Shown piece after piece: positions 9,930-19,590 of a DNA stretch of 64,000 bases. The notes under the pieces are model-generated. The model worked only from the letters and a program-made list of their open reading frames with translations, did no database searches and had not been told where the DNA came from. The stretch lies in contig JAEWLC010000081.1 of NCBI GenBank assembly GCA_023393475.1, positions 1-64,000 of the forward strand. Direction: 5' to 3'. A program made the position numbers and the translations under genes. This DNA is from Pseudomonadota bacterium (GTDB lineage: Bacteria; Pseudomonadota; Alphaproteobacteria; Rhizobiales; Devosiaceae). Each line of letters starts with the position of its first letter. The stretch's first letter is position 1.

Positions 9930-11290
9930 GCGAAGCAGCGCCCATCGCCGGCAAGGCACCGGGCGCTTTCTCGCGCTTCGAATTCCTCGTCGCCGGGCGC
10001 TACCTGCGTGCCCGGCGCAAGGAGCGCTTCGTCTCCGTCATCACCGGATTGACCCTTGTCGGCGTCGTGCTTGGCGTTGCCACTCTGATCGTCGTCATGT
10101 CGGTGATGAATGGGTTCCGTACCGAACTCCTCGGCAAGATCCTGGGCTCGCAAGGTCATTTCGTGGTCCAGAACGTCGATGCCACCGGTTTGGCCGACTA
10201 TGCCGACGTCACCACCCGGCTCGAGACCGTCGACGGCGTGCTCTACGCCATCCCCTATGTCGAGGGGCAGGCACTGGCCTCGGGCAACGCCAGCGCCACC
10301 GGCGTCGCCATTCGCGGCATCGACGAGGCTTCGATCGACAAGCTCGGCTCGTTGCGCGGCGCCGCCGTGCTCGGCGGTTGGGACCAGTGGGACGTGGGGC
10401 AGGGCGCCGCCATCGGGCAGCGCCTCGCCGAGCGGCTGGGCCTCACGATCGGCGACGAGATCACCATCATCAATCCCAACGGCACGCTGACCCCGTTCGG
10501 GCGCACGCCGGCCGAGCGCACCCTGCCGGTCAACGTCATCTTCAATCTCGGCATGCCCGAGTATGACAGCTTCTACATCTACCTGCCGATGCAGGAGGCG
10601 CAGGTCTACTTCAAGCTCTACGAGGACCGGCTGAAGCCCGGGCTCGCCATGCCCGGCGTGATGGCCACAGACGAGGAAATCGACGCCTCCTACGAGCGCG
10701 CCTACCAGGCGACGGGCGTCGAGGTCTTCGTCAAGGACCCCGACAACATCCGCGGCATGAAGGACAAGCTCCAGGCCGCGCTCGACCGCCCCTTCGCCAT
10801 CGCCGACTGGCAGCAGCGCAACGCCACGTTCTTCTCCGCGCTGCAGGTCGAACGCGTCGTGATGTTCGTCATCCTGTCGCTCATCATCCTCGTCGCCGCC
10901 TTCAACATCATCGCGAGCCTCGTGATGCTGGTGAAGGACAAGGGGCCGGATATCGCGATCCTCCGCACCATGGGCGCTACCCGCGCCTCGATCCTCCGCA
11001 TCTTCTCGATGACGGGCTTCGCCATCGGCCTCGCCGGCACGCTCCTGGGGCTGATCCTCGGCCTCGTGGTCGCCATCAATGTCGAGCCCATCCGGGCATT
11101 CGTCTCGAACCTGCTCAACATCCCGATCTTTCCGCCCGAACTGTTCCTGATGGCCGGGCTGCCGTCGCGGATCGATCCGACAGAGGTCGTCCTCGTCGTG
11201 CTGCTCTCGCTGGGCCTGACCTTCCTTGCCTCGCTCTATCCGGCCTGGCGTGCGGCAAAGCTCGATCCGATCGAGGGGCTGCACCAGTGA
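9926..11290 (+). CDS. lolC: Lipoprotein-releasing ABC transporter permease, copy 1 (LolC/LolE family)
   Basis: Inner-membrane permease of the Lol system, which extracts mature outer-membrane lipoproteins from the inner membrane and hands them to LolA. The 454-residue product has the family layout: one N-terminal membrane helix (about 35-58), a large periplasmic domain (about 60-310), and three C-terminal helices (about 312-440). The cytoplasmic sequence [19 protein letters not shown], the coupling region, sits between helices. The TTG start overlaps the proS stop. The 3' end overlaps the next permease by four bases (GTGA). It and the next gene are clear paralogues; which of them equals LolC or LolE is uncertain. 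Confidence 0.9.
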   Translation: MSEAAPIAGKAPGAFSRFEFLVAGRYLRARRKERFVSVITGLTLVGVVLGVATLIVVMSVMNGFRTELLGKILGSQGHFVVQNVDATGLADYADVTTRLETVDGVLYAIPYVEGQALASGNASATGVAIRGIDEASIDKLGSLRGAAVLGGWDQWDVGQGAAIGQRLAERLGLTIGDEITIINPNGTLTPFGRTPAERTLPVNVIFNLGMPEYDSFYIYLPMQEAQVYFKLYEDRLKPGLAMPGVMATDEEIDASYERAYQATGVEVFVKDPDNIRGMKDKLQAALDRPFAIADWQQRNATFFSALQVERVVMFVILSLIILVAAFNIIASLVMLVKDKGPDIAILRTMGATRASILRIFSMTGFAIGLAGTLLGLILGLVVAINVEPIRAFVSNLLNIPIFPPELFLMAGLPSRIDPTEVVLVVLLSLGLTFLASLYPAWRAAKLDPIEGLHQ

Positions 11291-12648
11291 GCACGACCCA
11301 GCCCGCCGCCGATCCCGGCCCGTTCTCCCGCTTCGAGTTCCTCGTCGCCTGGCGCTACCTGCGCGCTCGTCGCCGCGACCGATTCGTCTCGGTTATCGCA
11401 GGGCTTACCCTCACGGGCATTGCCCTGGGCGTCGCGGCGCTGATCGTCGTCACCTCGGTGATGAACGGTTTCAACTCGGAGATCGTGTCGAAGCTCCTCG
11501 GGCTCAACGGCCACTTCTCGGCCTATCCGATCGAGGCACGCTTCACCGACTACGATCAGTCGGCCTACGAGATTCAGAACGTAGACGGCGTGGTGTCGGC
11601 TATCCCGTTCGTCGAGGGGCAGGCGCTCGCGTCGGGGGTTCGCGCCGATGCGACGGGTGTGATCCTGCGCGGCATGTCGCTGGGCTCGATCGAGCAGCTG
11701 AGGCTCCTCCACGAAGGCGCCATCCTCGGGCATTGGGACGGCTGGGACGAGAGCAACGGCGTCGCCATCGGTCGTCGGCTGGCGGAGAGGCTGAAGGTCA
11801 ACATCGGCGATTCCGTCACGCTCCTGAGCCCCGATCCGGGCAGCCTCGAGGGCGGTGCGCGGCCACGGACGCGCTCCTATCCGGTGAAGATCATCTTCGA
11901 CTTGGGGATGACCGAGTTCGACAGTTTCTACCTCTACCTGCCGATGCGCCCGGCGCAGGATTATCTCGACATGTTCGACCGGGTGCTGAAGCCTGATGCT
12001 TCGGTGCCTCCGCTCGATGCTACCGAGGAAGAGCGCGAGGCGGCTTACGACCGCATCTACCGCGCCACCGCCATCGAGATATTTATCGCCGATCCGAACG
12101 CCCTCGATGCCATGCGGATGAAGATCGGCCAGCAGATCGAGCGCCCGCTGATCCTCTCGGACTGGCGCCAGCAGCACCAGAACTTCTTCGATGCCTTGCA
12201 GACGCAGGGCTCGGTGATGTTCGTCATCCTCTCGATGATCATCGTCGTCGCCGCCTTCAACATCATCTCCAGCCTCATCATGCTGGTGAAGGACAAGGGC
12301 ACCGATATCGCTGTGCTCCGCACCATGGGCGCGACACGCGGCTCGATCATGCGAATCTTCGGCATCGCCGGCGTCGCCATCGGGGTCGGCGGCACGCTCG
12401 TCGGGCTTGGGCTGGGATTGCTGATCGCCGCCAACGCGGAAGCGATCCGCGCGTTCCTGTCGAACGTCCTCGGCTTCACCATCTTCCCGCCCGAGGTATT
12501 CTTCCTTTCCTCGCTGCCCAGCCGGACCAATCCGTCCGAGGTCGCCGCCATCGTGACGGTTGCCATGGTGCTCAGCTTCCTCGCGACGCTCTATCCCGCC
12601 TGGCGCGCCGCCCAATACGATCCTGTCGAGGCCTTGCGCTATGAGTGA
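11287..12648 (+). CDS. lolE: Lipoprotein-releasing ABC transporter permease, copy 2 (LolC/LolE family)
   Basis: Second permease of the Lol exporter, 453 residues, collinear with copy 1. Both start with a [16 protein letters not shown] segment, share the SVMNGF motif at the end of the first helix, and carry [20 protein letters not shown] before the last helices. Topology is one N-terminal helix, a periplasmic domain and three C-terminal helices. The GTG start overlaps copy 1 by four bases, and lolD begins 8 bases before its stop, so the three genes are translationally coupled. Probably copies 1 and 2 form a heterodimer with two LolD subunits, as LolC/LolE do in enterobacteria; a homodimer is the alternative. 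Confidence 0.9.
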   Translation: MSTTQPAADPGPFSRFEFLVAWRYLRARRRDRFVSVIAGLTLTGIALGVAALIVVTSVMNGFNSEIVSKLLGLNGHFSAYPIEARFTDYDQSAYEIQNVDGVVSAIPFVEGQALASGVRADATGVILRGMSLGSIEQLRLLHEGAILGHWDGWDESNGVAIGRRLAERLKVNIGDSVTLLSPDPGSLEGGARPRTRSYPVKIIFDLGMTEFDSFYLYLPMRPAQDYLDMFDRVLKPDASVPPLDATEEEREAAYDRIYRATAIEIFIADPNALDAMRMKIGQQIERPLILSDWRQQHQNFFDALQTQGSVMFVILSMIIVVAAFNIISSLIMLVKDKGTDIAVLRTMGATRGSIMRIFGIAGVAIGVGGTLVGLGLGLLIAANAEAIRAFLSNVLGFTIFPPEVFFLSSLPSRTNPSEVAAIVTVAMVLSFLATLYPAWRAAQYDPVEALRYE

Positions 12649-13327
12649 CGTTCACCTGCAGCTCAGCGGGGTCCACCGCCACTACGGCGAGGGCGAAACC
12701 CGGGTCCGGGTGCTCGAGGCGGCGAACCTGACGGTCCGTGGCGGCGAACTCGTCGCCATCGTGGCACCGTCCGGCACCGGAAAGTCGACGCTGCTGCATC
12801 TTGCCGGGCTGCTCGAACGCCCGCAGGCCGGCGAGGTCACCATCACCGGTGTCGCGACCAGCAAGCTCAGCGAGCGCGGCCGCACGCTTCTGCGCCGGAA
12901 CACCATCGGCTACGTCTATCAGTTCCATCACCTGCTGCCGGAATTCTCGGCCATCGAGAACGTCTCGATGCCCCAGCTGATCGCCGGCCGCGACCAGGCG
13001 ACCGCCGACAAGCGATCGATGCTGCTTCTCGATATCCTTGGCGTTGCCCCACGGGCCCAGCATCGCCCGGCCGAACTCTCGGGCGGCGAGCAGCAGCGCG
13101 TCGCCATCGCTCGCGCCGCCGCCAACAATCCGCGCATCATCCTCGCCGACGAGCCCACGGGCAACCTCGACCCGGGAACCAGCGACCTGGTCTTCGACGC
13201 GCTCGCCGGGCTCATCCGCGAAGAGGGCGCCGCTGCGCTCATCGCCACCCACAACCACGACCTCGCCCGCCGCGCCAACCGCATCGTCACCCTGCGCGAC
13301 GGCCTGATCGAGGATTCGACGCTCTAG
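12641..13327 (+). CDS. lolD: Lipoprotein-releasing ABC transporter ATP-binding protein
   Basis: Cytoplasmic ATPase that drives lipoprotein release by the LolC/E permeases. The ATG at 12641 overlaps the permease stop by 8 bases and gives 228 residues. Walker A is APSGTGKST (about residues 43-51), the ABC signature is [14 protein letters not shown] (about 147-160), Walker B is [12 protein letters not shown] (about 167-178), and the switch histidine is in IATHNHD. The first Walker A glycine is replaced by alanine, a form common in alphaproteobacterial LolD. The gene ends in a 4-base convergent overlap with the methyltransferase gene. Confidence 0.95.
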   Translation: MSDVHLQLSGVHRHYGEGETRVRVLEAANLTVRGGELVAIVAPSGTGKSTLLHLAGLLERPQAGEVTITGVATSKLSERGRTLLRRNTIGYVYQFHHLLPEFSAIENVSMPQLIAGRDQATADKRSMLLLDILGVAPRAQHRPAELSGGEQQRVAIARAAANNPRIILADEPTGNLDPGTSDLVFDALAGLIREEGAAALIATHNHDLARRANRIVTLRDGLIEDSTL

Positions 13328-14088
13328 GCGTCGAACCGGTACACGCTGAACAGCTCTGTGGGCGTGGTCAGCAGATGTGCGGAGCGGCTGAATCCCGCGT
13401 CCCGCCCAAGCTGAAGCCATGTGTCGTGGCTTTCCGGATAGTCCGCGGCATGAACGTGGTCGGTAATCGTGTCCCACTCGGCATCAGTGAACGTCGTCCA
13501 TGCCGGCCGCTGAGCGTCCCATCGGCGCATCCAGCCAACGCGATCCTCTCCTGGCTGCATCGAGTTCTCGTACACGAGGAAGGTCCTGCCCGCCGAGAGG
13601 TCGGCCCGCACCGCCTGCATGAAGCTCAGCTTGTCGGCCTCGCGGAGGTGGTGCAGCGAAAGACCCATCCAGACGACATCGGCCACGTCCTGCCGATCGG
13701 GCAGGAGGTCGAGGAAGTCTCCTTCCTCTAGCGCCACCTCACAGCCAATATCGCCCAGGGTGTCCGACGCCAGCCGCAAGGCCTCGCTCGAAAAATCCAC
13801 GCCCCGATAGTGGCTGACCCTCGTGCCGCGCAATGCCTCGGCGCTGGCCGTGGCATCGCCGCAGGCTATGTCGAGAAAGCGATAAGGGGGCAGGGGCAGG
13901 AGCTCTTCGCGCAGCGCAGCATACGCTTCACGGTGAAACAGGTAGTTGTTGTCGACGACTTTGCGATAAACCCTCCAACTGTCCTGAAACACGGAAACAG
14001 TCGAAGCATCCGCCGCAGGATGAACGTCTGGCGCAGCCTTGTCGGAGGTCGTCACTTGCTTGACCTCGCAGTGGTCATTCATGACCAT
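13324..14088 (-). CDS. Class I SAM-dependent methyltransferase
   Basis: A 254-residue putative methyltransferase. The SAM-binding motif I is [12 protein letters not shown] (about residues 71-82), followed by an acidic residue at the end of strand 2 ([12 protein letters not shown], about 95-106), a motif II-like [11 protein letters not shown] segment and a C-terminal region without a recognisable family tag. The substrate cannot be told. The first 45 residues look disordered, and starts at 14088 or 14082 are both possible; neither has a strong ribosome binding site. It overlaps the lolD 3' end convergently and lies in a small accessory group between lolD and dnaE. Confidence 0.75.
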   Translation of the reverse strand: MVMNDHCEVKQVTTSDKAAPDVHPAADASTVSVFQDSWRVYRKVVDNNYLFHREAYAALREELLPLPPYRFLDIACGDATASAEALRGTRVSHYRGVDFSSEALRLASDTLGDIGCEVALEEGDFLDLLPDRQDVADVVWMGLSLHHLREADKLSFMQAVRADLSAGRTFLVYENSMQPGEDRVGWMRRWDAQRPAWTTFTDAEWDTITDHVHAADYPESHDTWLQLGRDAGFSRSAHLLTTPTELFSVYRFDA

Positions 14089-14116
14089 CCAAGTATATCA
14101 GCGGCAGGTACTGTTG

Positions 14117-14482
14117 TCAGTCGCCATCCACTGCGACTGAACTGGCAGCATCTTCGGTCATCCGCCGCAGCCGCTCCCGCTCCACCAGCGTGTTGACCCG
14201 GGTCCGCAGCGAGCGGATCTGCCGCTCCTGTCGCTCGGTGGTCTCCTTGAGCTGGCGGATCCGGGCTTCAGCGGCGTCGGCGTGGTTGATGTCCCACTCC
14301 CGCACCCGCCGCACCACGACCTTGGTTTCTCGCTCCGCCAAAATCTCGTCCCAGGTGAGCCCGGACGTTTCCACCAGCCCCTGGGCTGCCAGGGCAGCGG
14401 AAGCGCGCTCGCCCGGCTGGTCAGAACCGAGCAGCTTCAGGATGCGGATGAGTTTGGCGCGGTCTCTCGCGGTGAGCGGCAT
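14117..14482 (-). CDS. Hypothetical coiled-coil protein
   Basis: A 121-residue protein of unknown function. The first half (MPLTARDRAKLIRILKLLGS...) looks like a small helical domain containing a GLTWDEIL motif that recurs in short hypothetical proteins of Hyphomicrobiales. The second half (about residues 62-110) is charged, heptad-like and probably a coiled coil. The start at 14482 is chosen because the longer frame to 14725 would run antisense through the lyase gene with an atypical Arg/Cys-rich composition. It lies 39 bases downstream of the lyase gene on the same strand and may be co-transcribed with it. Confidence 0.6.
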   Translation of the reverse strand: MPLTARDRAKLIRILKLLGSDQPGERASAALAAQGLVETSGLTWDEILAERETKVVVRRVREWDINHADAAEARIRQLKETTERQERQIRSLRTRVNTLVERERLRRMTEDAASSVAVDGD

Positions 14483-14520
14483 GGACAAGGGGTACCGGCC
14501 GGATCGGGCGAAATCCAGCC

Positions 14521-15342
14521 CTACCTCTTCGTGGGCATGTGCTGGTGCACCTCGGCAGTTGTGATCGCGCGATCGAGATAGGTCAGCGTGCCCGGCCCCA
14601 ACACCTCCACTGCCGCATCGCGCAGCCCCGATAGCGCTGCGCGGGCAAACGAGCCACCACTGCTGACGCGCTGCACGCCTGCACCGGCAAGGTCGGCGAT
14701 CGTGTAGGGCGATTGCTTCTGCCAAAGCACCACGTTGAGCGGCTTGCTGACCGCGGCCACCACCTTCCGGATCGCCTCGAGGTCGGGCAGTCCTGGAGCG
14801 AACAGCACATCGGCACCAGCCGCTTCGAACGCCTGCAGCCGCCGGATCGTGTCGGCGAGGTCGGGGCGGCCGTGGAGGAAGTTCTCCGCCCGTGCAACAA
14901 AGGTGAAGGGAAAGGGCAGGGCGTGCGCGGCCCGAGCAGCCGCCTCCACCCGCCGCACCGAGAGCTCGAAATCGTAAATCGGCGCGTCCGGGTTACCGCT
15001 CGCATCCTCGATCGAGCCACCCACGAGTCCGGCTTCGGCAGCCAGCCGGATGGTCTCGGCGGCATCCTCCGGCGCGTCGCCATATCCATTCTCGAGGTCG
15101 CCGCTGACCGGCAGATCGACAGCGGCCGCGATGTCGGCAGCATTGCGCAATGCCTCTTCGCGCGTGATGCCGCCATCCCGGCGTCCCAGGGTCCAGGCAA
15201 AGCCCGCGCTTGTGGTCGCCAGCGCCTTGGCGCCGAGCCCGGCAAGCAGCCGTGCGCTTCCTGCGTCCCACGGGTTCGGCATGACAAACAGCGGCCCTCG
15301 ATGCAGGTCACGGAACGCGCTGCCCTTTTCGTGTTGGTTCAT
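14521..15342 (-). CDS. Isocitrate lyase/PEP mutase family protein
   Basis: A 273-residue TIM-barrel protein of the phosphoenolpyruvate mutase/isocitrate lyase superfamily. The sequence MPNPWDAGSARLL near the N terminus, DLENGYGDAPED (about residues 82-93, Mg-binding acidic residues) and GGSIEDA (about 108-114) are typical of the small carboxy-lyase/oxaloacetate-hydrolase-like members. The catalytic cysteine loop of true isocitrate lyases is not seen. The reaction is uncertain; cleavage of a 2-methylisocitrate- or oxaloacetate-like compound is a guess from the family. The ATG at 15342 follows a GGGAGAA ribosome binding site. Confidence 0.8.
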   Translation of the reverse strand: MNQHEKGSAFRDLHRGPLFVMPNPWDAGSARLLAGLGAKALATTSAGFAWTLGRRDGGITREEALRNAADIAAAVDLPVSGDLENGYGDAPEDAAETIRLAAEAGLVGGSIEDASGNPDAPIYDFELSVRRVEAAARAAHALPFPFTFVARAENFLHGRPDLADTIRRLQAFEAAGADVLFAPGLPDLEAIRKVVAAVSKPLNVVLWQKQSPYTIADLAGAGVQRVSSGGSFARAALSGLRDAAVEVLGPGTLTYLDRAITTAEVHQHMPTKR

Positions 15343-15460
15343 CACCCGTTCTCCCTTTGGTCGATTCTCGAATTAACCACGTAAGTCGTCTTATATCGCG
15401 TTCTGTGGACAGAAACAAAAAAGGAACATATAAGAACGGAAGAGAAACACGGAGATAGAG

Positions 15461-15559
15461 ATGCTCTCGTTCGTCAAGGATCTGCTCGCTTTCGCCACCA
15501 TCTGCGGCTTCTCTGTCGCGTCGCTCACCTGGATGGATATCGCCTCCCGACTCGTGTGA
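15461..15559 (+). CDS. Small membrane protein of 32 residues
   Basis: A short open frame starts at an ATG placed six bases after a clear GGAG ribosome binding site (15451-15454) and ends in TGA. The peptide begins MLSFVKDLLAFATICGF and continues with one hydrophobic stretch (about residues 8-24) before a short polar end (MDIASRLV), so it is likely a single-pass inner-membrane microprotein. It lies 63 bases before dnaE in the same direction. The function is unknown. Similar tiny membrane proteins are known in Hyphomicrobiales, but homology to a named family cannot be judged here. Confidence 0.6.
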   Translation: MLSFVKDLLAFATICGFSVASLTWMDIASRLV

Positions 15560-15622
15560 CGAGACTGTGGAGAAACGCCCCCGTCAGTGGTCGGACCGGC
15601 GGCCACGGGGGTAGGAAGACAC

Positions 15623-18600
15623 ATGTCTGGTCCCGGCTTCATCCATCTGCACGTCCACTCCGCCTATTCTCTGCTTGAAGGGGCACTGCCGCTTGGCAAG
15701 CTTCTCGACCTCGCGAAGGCCGACAAGCAACCGGCGCTGGGGATAGCCGATACGAACAATCTGTTCGGTGCGCTCGAGTTCTCCGAGAAGGCCGCCGGCA
15801 AGGGCATCCAGCCGCTCGTCGGCGTCGAACTCGCAGTCGATTTCTCGGCGACCGAGGACACCCAGGACCGAATGCAGGACCGCGGCCATGGCCGCGATCG
15901 CCTCGGTAAGGGCGGCCTGGTGCTGTTCGCGGCCACCAGCAACGGCTTCGCCAATCTCTCCACCTTAGTCAGCCGCGCGCATCTCGAAGGCGAGAACGGC
16001 CGCGCTGCCTGCAAGCTCGACTGGCTGACGCCGGAAACGGTGGATGGCATCATCTGCCTAACCGGCGGCCCCGAAGGGGCCATCGACCCACTTTTCGGTA
16101 ACAACATGGATACGCTTGCGCTGGCCCGGCTCGACCGGCTGCGCGAGCTGTTCGGCGACCGGCTCTATATCGAGCTGCAGCGCCACGGCCGCCCGCAGGA
16201 GGCCGCCACCGAACCCCAACTCATCGACTACGCCTACGAGCACGGCGTGCCGCTCGTTGCGACCAACGAGCCGTTCTACCCCGGCCCGGCCGATTACGAG
16301 GCGCACGACGCGCTGCTGGCTATCGCTGGCGGCACTGTTATCGCCCAGTCCGAGCGCCGGAAACTGTCGGATCAGCACTACTTCAAGACCCGCGAGGAGA
16401 TGCAGGCGCTCTTTGCCGATCTGCCCGAGGCGCTCGAGAGTACGGTCGAGATCGCGCAACGCATCAGTTACCGGCCGAAGAAGCGCGACCCGGTGCTGCC
16501 GACTTTTGCCGCGTCCCCCGGGCAGTCGGCCGAGGAGGCGGTCGCAGCCGAGGCGCTGGCCCTTGCCGAGATGGCCCGGACCGGTCTCGAGAGGCGGTTG
16601 AAGGAAGTTGGCGTCGGCCCCGGCAAGACCGAGCAGATTTACCGCGAGCGGCTGGAATACGAGCTCGGCATCATCGAGCGCATGAAGTATCCCGGCTACT
16701 TCCTCATCGTTGCCGACTTCATCCAGTGGGCCAAGGCCCACGACATCCCCGTGGGTCCCGGCCGCGGTTCCGGCGCCGGTTCGCTGGTCGCCTATGCCAC
16801 CACCATCACCGACCTCGATCCCCTCCGCTACAACCTGCTGTTCGAGCGCTTCCTCAATCCCGAACGCGTCTCGATGCCGGACTTCGACATCGACTTCTGC
16901 CAGGATCGCCGCGAAGAGGTGATCCGCTACGTCCAGCAGAAGTACGGCGAGGCGCAGGTTGCCCAGATCATCACCTTCGGTACCTTGCAGGCCCGCGCCG
17001 TGCTGCGCGACGTCGGCCGCGTGCTGCAGATGCCTTATGGCCAGGTCGATCGCATCGCCAAGCTCGTGCCCGCCAACCCGGCCGACCCCTGGACGCTCGA
17101 GCGCTCGCTGAAGGAAGTGCCGCAACTCAGGCAACTGGCGGACGAAGAAGAGGCGGTGGCTGAACTGCTCGCCATCGGCCAGAAGCTCGAAGGGCTCTAC
17201 CGCCACGCCTCGACCCACGCCGCCGGCATCGTCATCGGCGACCGCCCGCTGCAGGAGCTTGCGCCGCTCTATCGCGATCCGCGCTCCGACATGCCGGTCA
17301 GCCAGTACAACATGAAGTGGTCGGAATCGGCCGGCCTCGTGAAGTTCGACTTCCTCGGCCTGAAGACGCTGACCACCATCAAGCGCGCAGTCGACATGAT
17401 CAACCGCGATGGCGGCAGTTTCCGCATCGAGGACATCTCGCTCGACGACGCCGAAACCTACAAGCTCTATGCGATCGGCGACACGGCCGGTGTGTTCCAG
17501 GTGGAAGGCGCCGGCATGCGACGGGCCCTCGTCGACATGAAGCCCGACCATTTCGAGGACATCATCGCTCTTGTGGCGCTCTACCGCCCGGGCCCGATGG
17601 AGAACATCCCGCTCTTCAACGACCGCAAGCACGGGCGGGAGGAGGTGGAGTATCCCCACGAGGCGCTGAGTGAGGTCCTCGACGAGACCTACGGCATCAT
17701 CGTCTACCAGGATCAGGTGATGCAGATCGCCCAGATCCTGTCGGGCTACTCGCTCGGCGAAGCCGACATGCTCCGCCGCGCCATGGGCAAGAAGATCAAG
17801 GCCGAGATGGACGCCCAGCGCGTCCGCTTCCAGGAGGGCTGTATCAAGTACGGCCTGAAGAAGGGCCTTGCCGACACGATTTTTGACCTGCTCGCCAAGT
17901 TCGCCAACTACGGCTTCAACAAGTCGCACGCCGCGACCTACGCCCTCGTCAGCTATCAGACGGCCTATCTCAAGGCGCACCATCCGCACGAGTTCTTCGC
18001 CGCGACCATGACGCTCGACATGGGCAACACGGACAAGCTCAACGAATTCCGCCAGGATGCCAAGAAGCACGGCATCGAGATCGTGCCGCCCTGCGTCAAC
18101 CGCTCGGACGCCGTGTTCAATACCCATGACGGCAAGGTCTTCTACGCCATCGGCGCTGTGAAGGGCGTGGGGCAGGCGGTGGCCGAGCACATCATGGAGG
18201 CGCGCGGCGACAAGCCGTTCCGCGACCTAGGCGATTTCGCCGCCCGGGTCGATGCCCGCATCATGAACCGCCGCACGCTCGAGGCGCTGATCAACGCCGG
18301 CGCCTTCGACCAGCTGGTGCCGCGCCGCGAGCAGGCCTTCGCGGCAATCGACGCCATCGTCGCCACCGCCCAGCGCACCAATGCCAATGCGGCCGACGGC
18401 ATCATGGACATGTTCGCCTCGGCCGAGCCCGAACCGATCCGGCTCAGCCAGTCCGTAACCAATTGGCTACCGGCCGAGCGTCTCGCCCGTGAGCACGGCG
18501 CCATCGGCTTCCACCTCTCGGGGCATCCGCTCGACCAGTACGCCGAACTCTTCGATCGGCTTCGCGTCCAGCCCTATGCCGATTTCGAGCGCGCCGTGAA

Positions 18601-19093
18601 GGAAGCCGACGCGAGGGCAGGGCGCATCGCCGGCACGATCGCATCCCGTAACGACAGGCGTACCAAAAAGGGCACGCCGATGGCCATCATCAGCCTCAGC
18701 GACGCCAGCGGCGGCTACGAGGTGATCGCCTTCTCCGAGCAGGTCAGCCAGTATTCCGACGTGCTGCAGCCGGGCAAATCGGTGATCCTCACCGTCGAAG
18801 CCGACGAGCGCCCCGACGGCATCAGCATCCGGCTGAGCAAGGCCGAACCGATCGAAGGCGCCGCCGAAAAGATCGGCCGCCGCCTGACCGTGTTTGCCGG
18901 CGACGCCAAATGCCTCGCCCCCATCAGCACCCAGCTTAAGCCCGGCGGAGAGGGACTGGTCAGCTTCATCGTCATCCGCGACGCGGGAGCCAAGGAATAC
19001 GAGATCGAACTCAAGGGCGGCTATCGCCTCACCCCGGAAATCGCTGGGAGCATCAAGGCGATGGAAGGCGTGGTGGATGTGAGGTTCAGCTAG
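15623..19093 (+). CDS. dnaE: DNA polymerase III subunit alpha
   Basis: Catalytic subunit of the replicative DNA polymerase III. The ATG at 15623 has an AGGA ribosome binding site and gives 1156 residues, usual for replicative DnaE1. The N-terminal PHP domain begins FIHLHVHSAYSLLEGALPL. The C-family polymerase core includes GPGRGSGAGSLVAY (about residues 379-392) and the catalytic aspartates in PDFDID (D420, D422, D424). The tandem helix-hairpin-helix and OB domains follow (KKGTPMAIISLSDASGGYE, about 1016-1034). The length and intact PHP start argue against the error-prone DnaE2 paralogue. Confidence 0.96.
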   Translation: MSGPGFIHLHVHSAYSLLEGALPLGKLLDLAKADKQPALGIADTNNLFGALEFSEKAAGKGIQPLVGVELAVDFSATEDTQDRMQDRGHGRDRLGKGGLVLFAATSNGFANLSTLVSRAHLEGENGRAACKLDWLTPETVDGIICLTGGPEGAIDPLFGNNMDTLALARLDRLRELFGDRLYIELQRHGRPQEAATEPQLIDYAYEHGVPLVATNEPFYPGPADYEAHDALLAIAGGTVIAQSERRKLSDQHYFKTREEMQALFADLPEALESTVEIAQRISYRPKKRDPVLPTFAASPGQSAEEAVAAEALALAEMARTGLERRLKEVGVGPGKTEQIYRERLEYELGIIERMKYPGYFLIVADFIQWAKAHDIPVGPGRGSGAGSLVAYATTITDLDPLRYNLLFERFLNPERVSMPDFDIDFCQDRREEVIRYVQQKYGEAQVAQIITFGTLQARAVLRDVGRVLQMPYGQVDRIAKLVPANPADPWTLERSLKEVPQLRQLADEEEAVAELLAIGQKLEGLYRHASTHAAGIVIGDRPLQELAPLYRDPRSDMPVSQYNMKWSESAGLVKFDFLGLKTLTTIKRAVDMINRDGGSFRIEDISLDDAETYKLYAIGDTAGVFQVEGAGMRRALVDMKPDHFEDIIALVALYRPGPMENIPLFNDRKHGREEVEYPHEALSEVLDETYGIIVYQDQVMQIAQILSGYSLGEADMLRRAMGKKIKAEMDAQRVRFQEGCIKYGLKKGLADTIFDLLAKFANYGFNKSHAATYALVSYQTAYLKAHHPHEFFAATMTLDMGNTDKLNEFRQDAKKHGIEIVPPCVNRSDAVFNTHDGKVFYAIGAVKGVGQAVAEHIMEARGDKPFRDLGDFAARVDARIMNRRTLEALINAGAFDQLVPRREQAFAAIDAIVATAQRTNANAADGIMDMFASAEPEPIRLSQSVTNWLPAERLAREHGAIGFHLSGHPLDQYAELFDRLRVQPYADFERAVKEADARAGRIAGTIASRNDRRTKKGTPMAIISLSDASGGYEVIAFSEQVSQYSDVLQPGKSVILTVEADERPDGISIRLSKAEPIEGAAEKIGRRLTVFAGDAKCLAPISTQLKPGGEGLVSFIVIRDAGAKEYEIELKGGYRLTPEIAGSIKAMEGVVDVRFS

Positions 19094-19102
19094 GAGGCAA
19101 GA

Positions 19103-19414
19103 GTGTTCTGGGCGATTGCCGTTGGTCTAGTAGGGGCGATGCTGTTGTTCGTCGCCCCGGGCTTGAGGACCTGCGTTGCAGTCCTTCTGGTGTCGTATGT
19201 CGTCTTGGCGGCAATCTGGATCGGAACTGCTCCAACGGCGGTTTGCCCCGCTGCCATGGACGGCGAGATGTGCCGTCGTGATTTGGGGCTATTTAACCTG
19301 CTCAGGAGCGTTGTGATCGGCGGTCCTGCGCTGCTGATTGGTGTCGTATTTGCATGGCGTGCGATTTCAAGAAGTCGGGAACGACGCGCGGCCGCCGCAG
19401 TGCTCAGGAGTTAG
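19103..19414 (+). CDS. Hypothetical membrane protein
   Basis: A 103-residue protein with three predicted membrane helices (about 2-18, 22-44, 66-86). A short loop between helices two and three contains two cysteines (VCPAAMDGEMCRR), which could form a disulfide if the loop is periplasmic. The GTG start follows an AGGAGG ribosome binding site six bases upstream, only 9 bases after dnaE. No known family was recognised. Base composition is slightly less GC-rich than dnaE, so recent acquisition is possible. The last residues (SRERRAAAAVLRS) are basic and probably cytoplasmic. Confidence 0.65.
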   Translation: MFWAIAVGLVGAMLLFVAPGLRTCVAVLLVSYVVLAAIWIGTAPTAVCPAAMDGEMCRRDLGLFNLLRSVVIGGPALLIGVVFAWRAISRSRERRAAAAVLRS

Positions 19415-19428
19415 GGGCGCGCTCACCC

Positions 19429-19457
19429 TTGCCACTTGCCCCAAAACCCCCTATATG
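19429..19457 (+). promoter_or_regulatory. Sigma-70-type promoter of rpsB-tsf
   Basis: TTGCCA (19429-19434) and TATATG (19452-19457) are separated by exactly 17 bases, a good housekeeping promoter. Transcription would start near 19464, giving a 5' leader of about 127 bases before rpsB. Confidence 0.65.
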
Positions 19458-19533
19458 CGCGGCGCGTCCAGGAATCCGGGCGTAATTCACACGCGAAGTG
19501 CGGCCGCCTGAAATGAGTTGGGCGCCCATCCGG

Positions 19534-19549
19534 TGGCGGGAAACCGCCA
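19534..19549 (+). promoter_or_regulatory. GNRA hairpin in the rpsB leader
   Basis: The rpsB 5' leader contains a perfect 6-bp stem TGGCGG / CCGCCA closed by a GAAA tetraloop, 42 bases before the start codon. Bacterial rpsB leaders often bind S2 for autoregulation, so this may be part of such an element; that role is an inference. Confidence 0.4.
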
Positions 19550-19590
19550 ACATCCTTCGCGGAGGCAATAACCGGTAAAGGAAGCCTTCC

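Noticed and set aside
14483..14725. N-terminal extension of the coiled-coil protein
   Set aside because: It lies antiparallel in frame over the lyase gene region and has an Arg/Cys/Trp-rich composition typical of shadow frames; the ATG at 14482 gives a normal protein.
15424..15437. GAAC-N6-GAAC before the 32-residue gene as a LexA box
   Set aside because: The spacer is six bases, whereas the boxes at lexA have seven. It is mentioned only as a weak hint.
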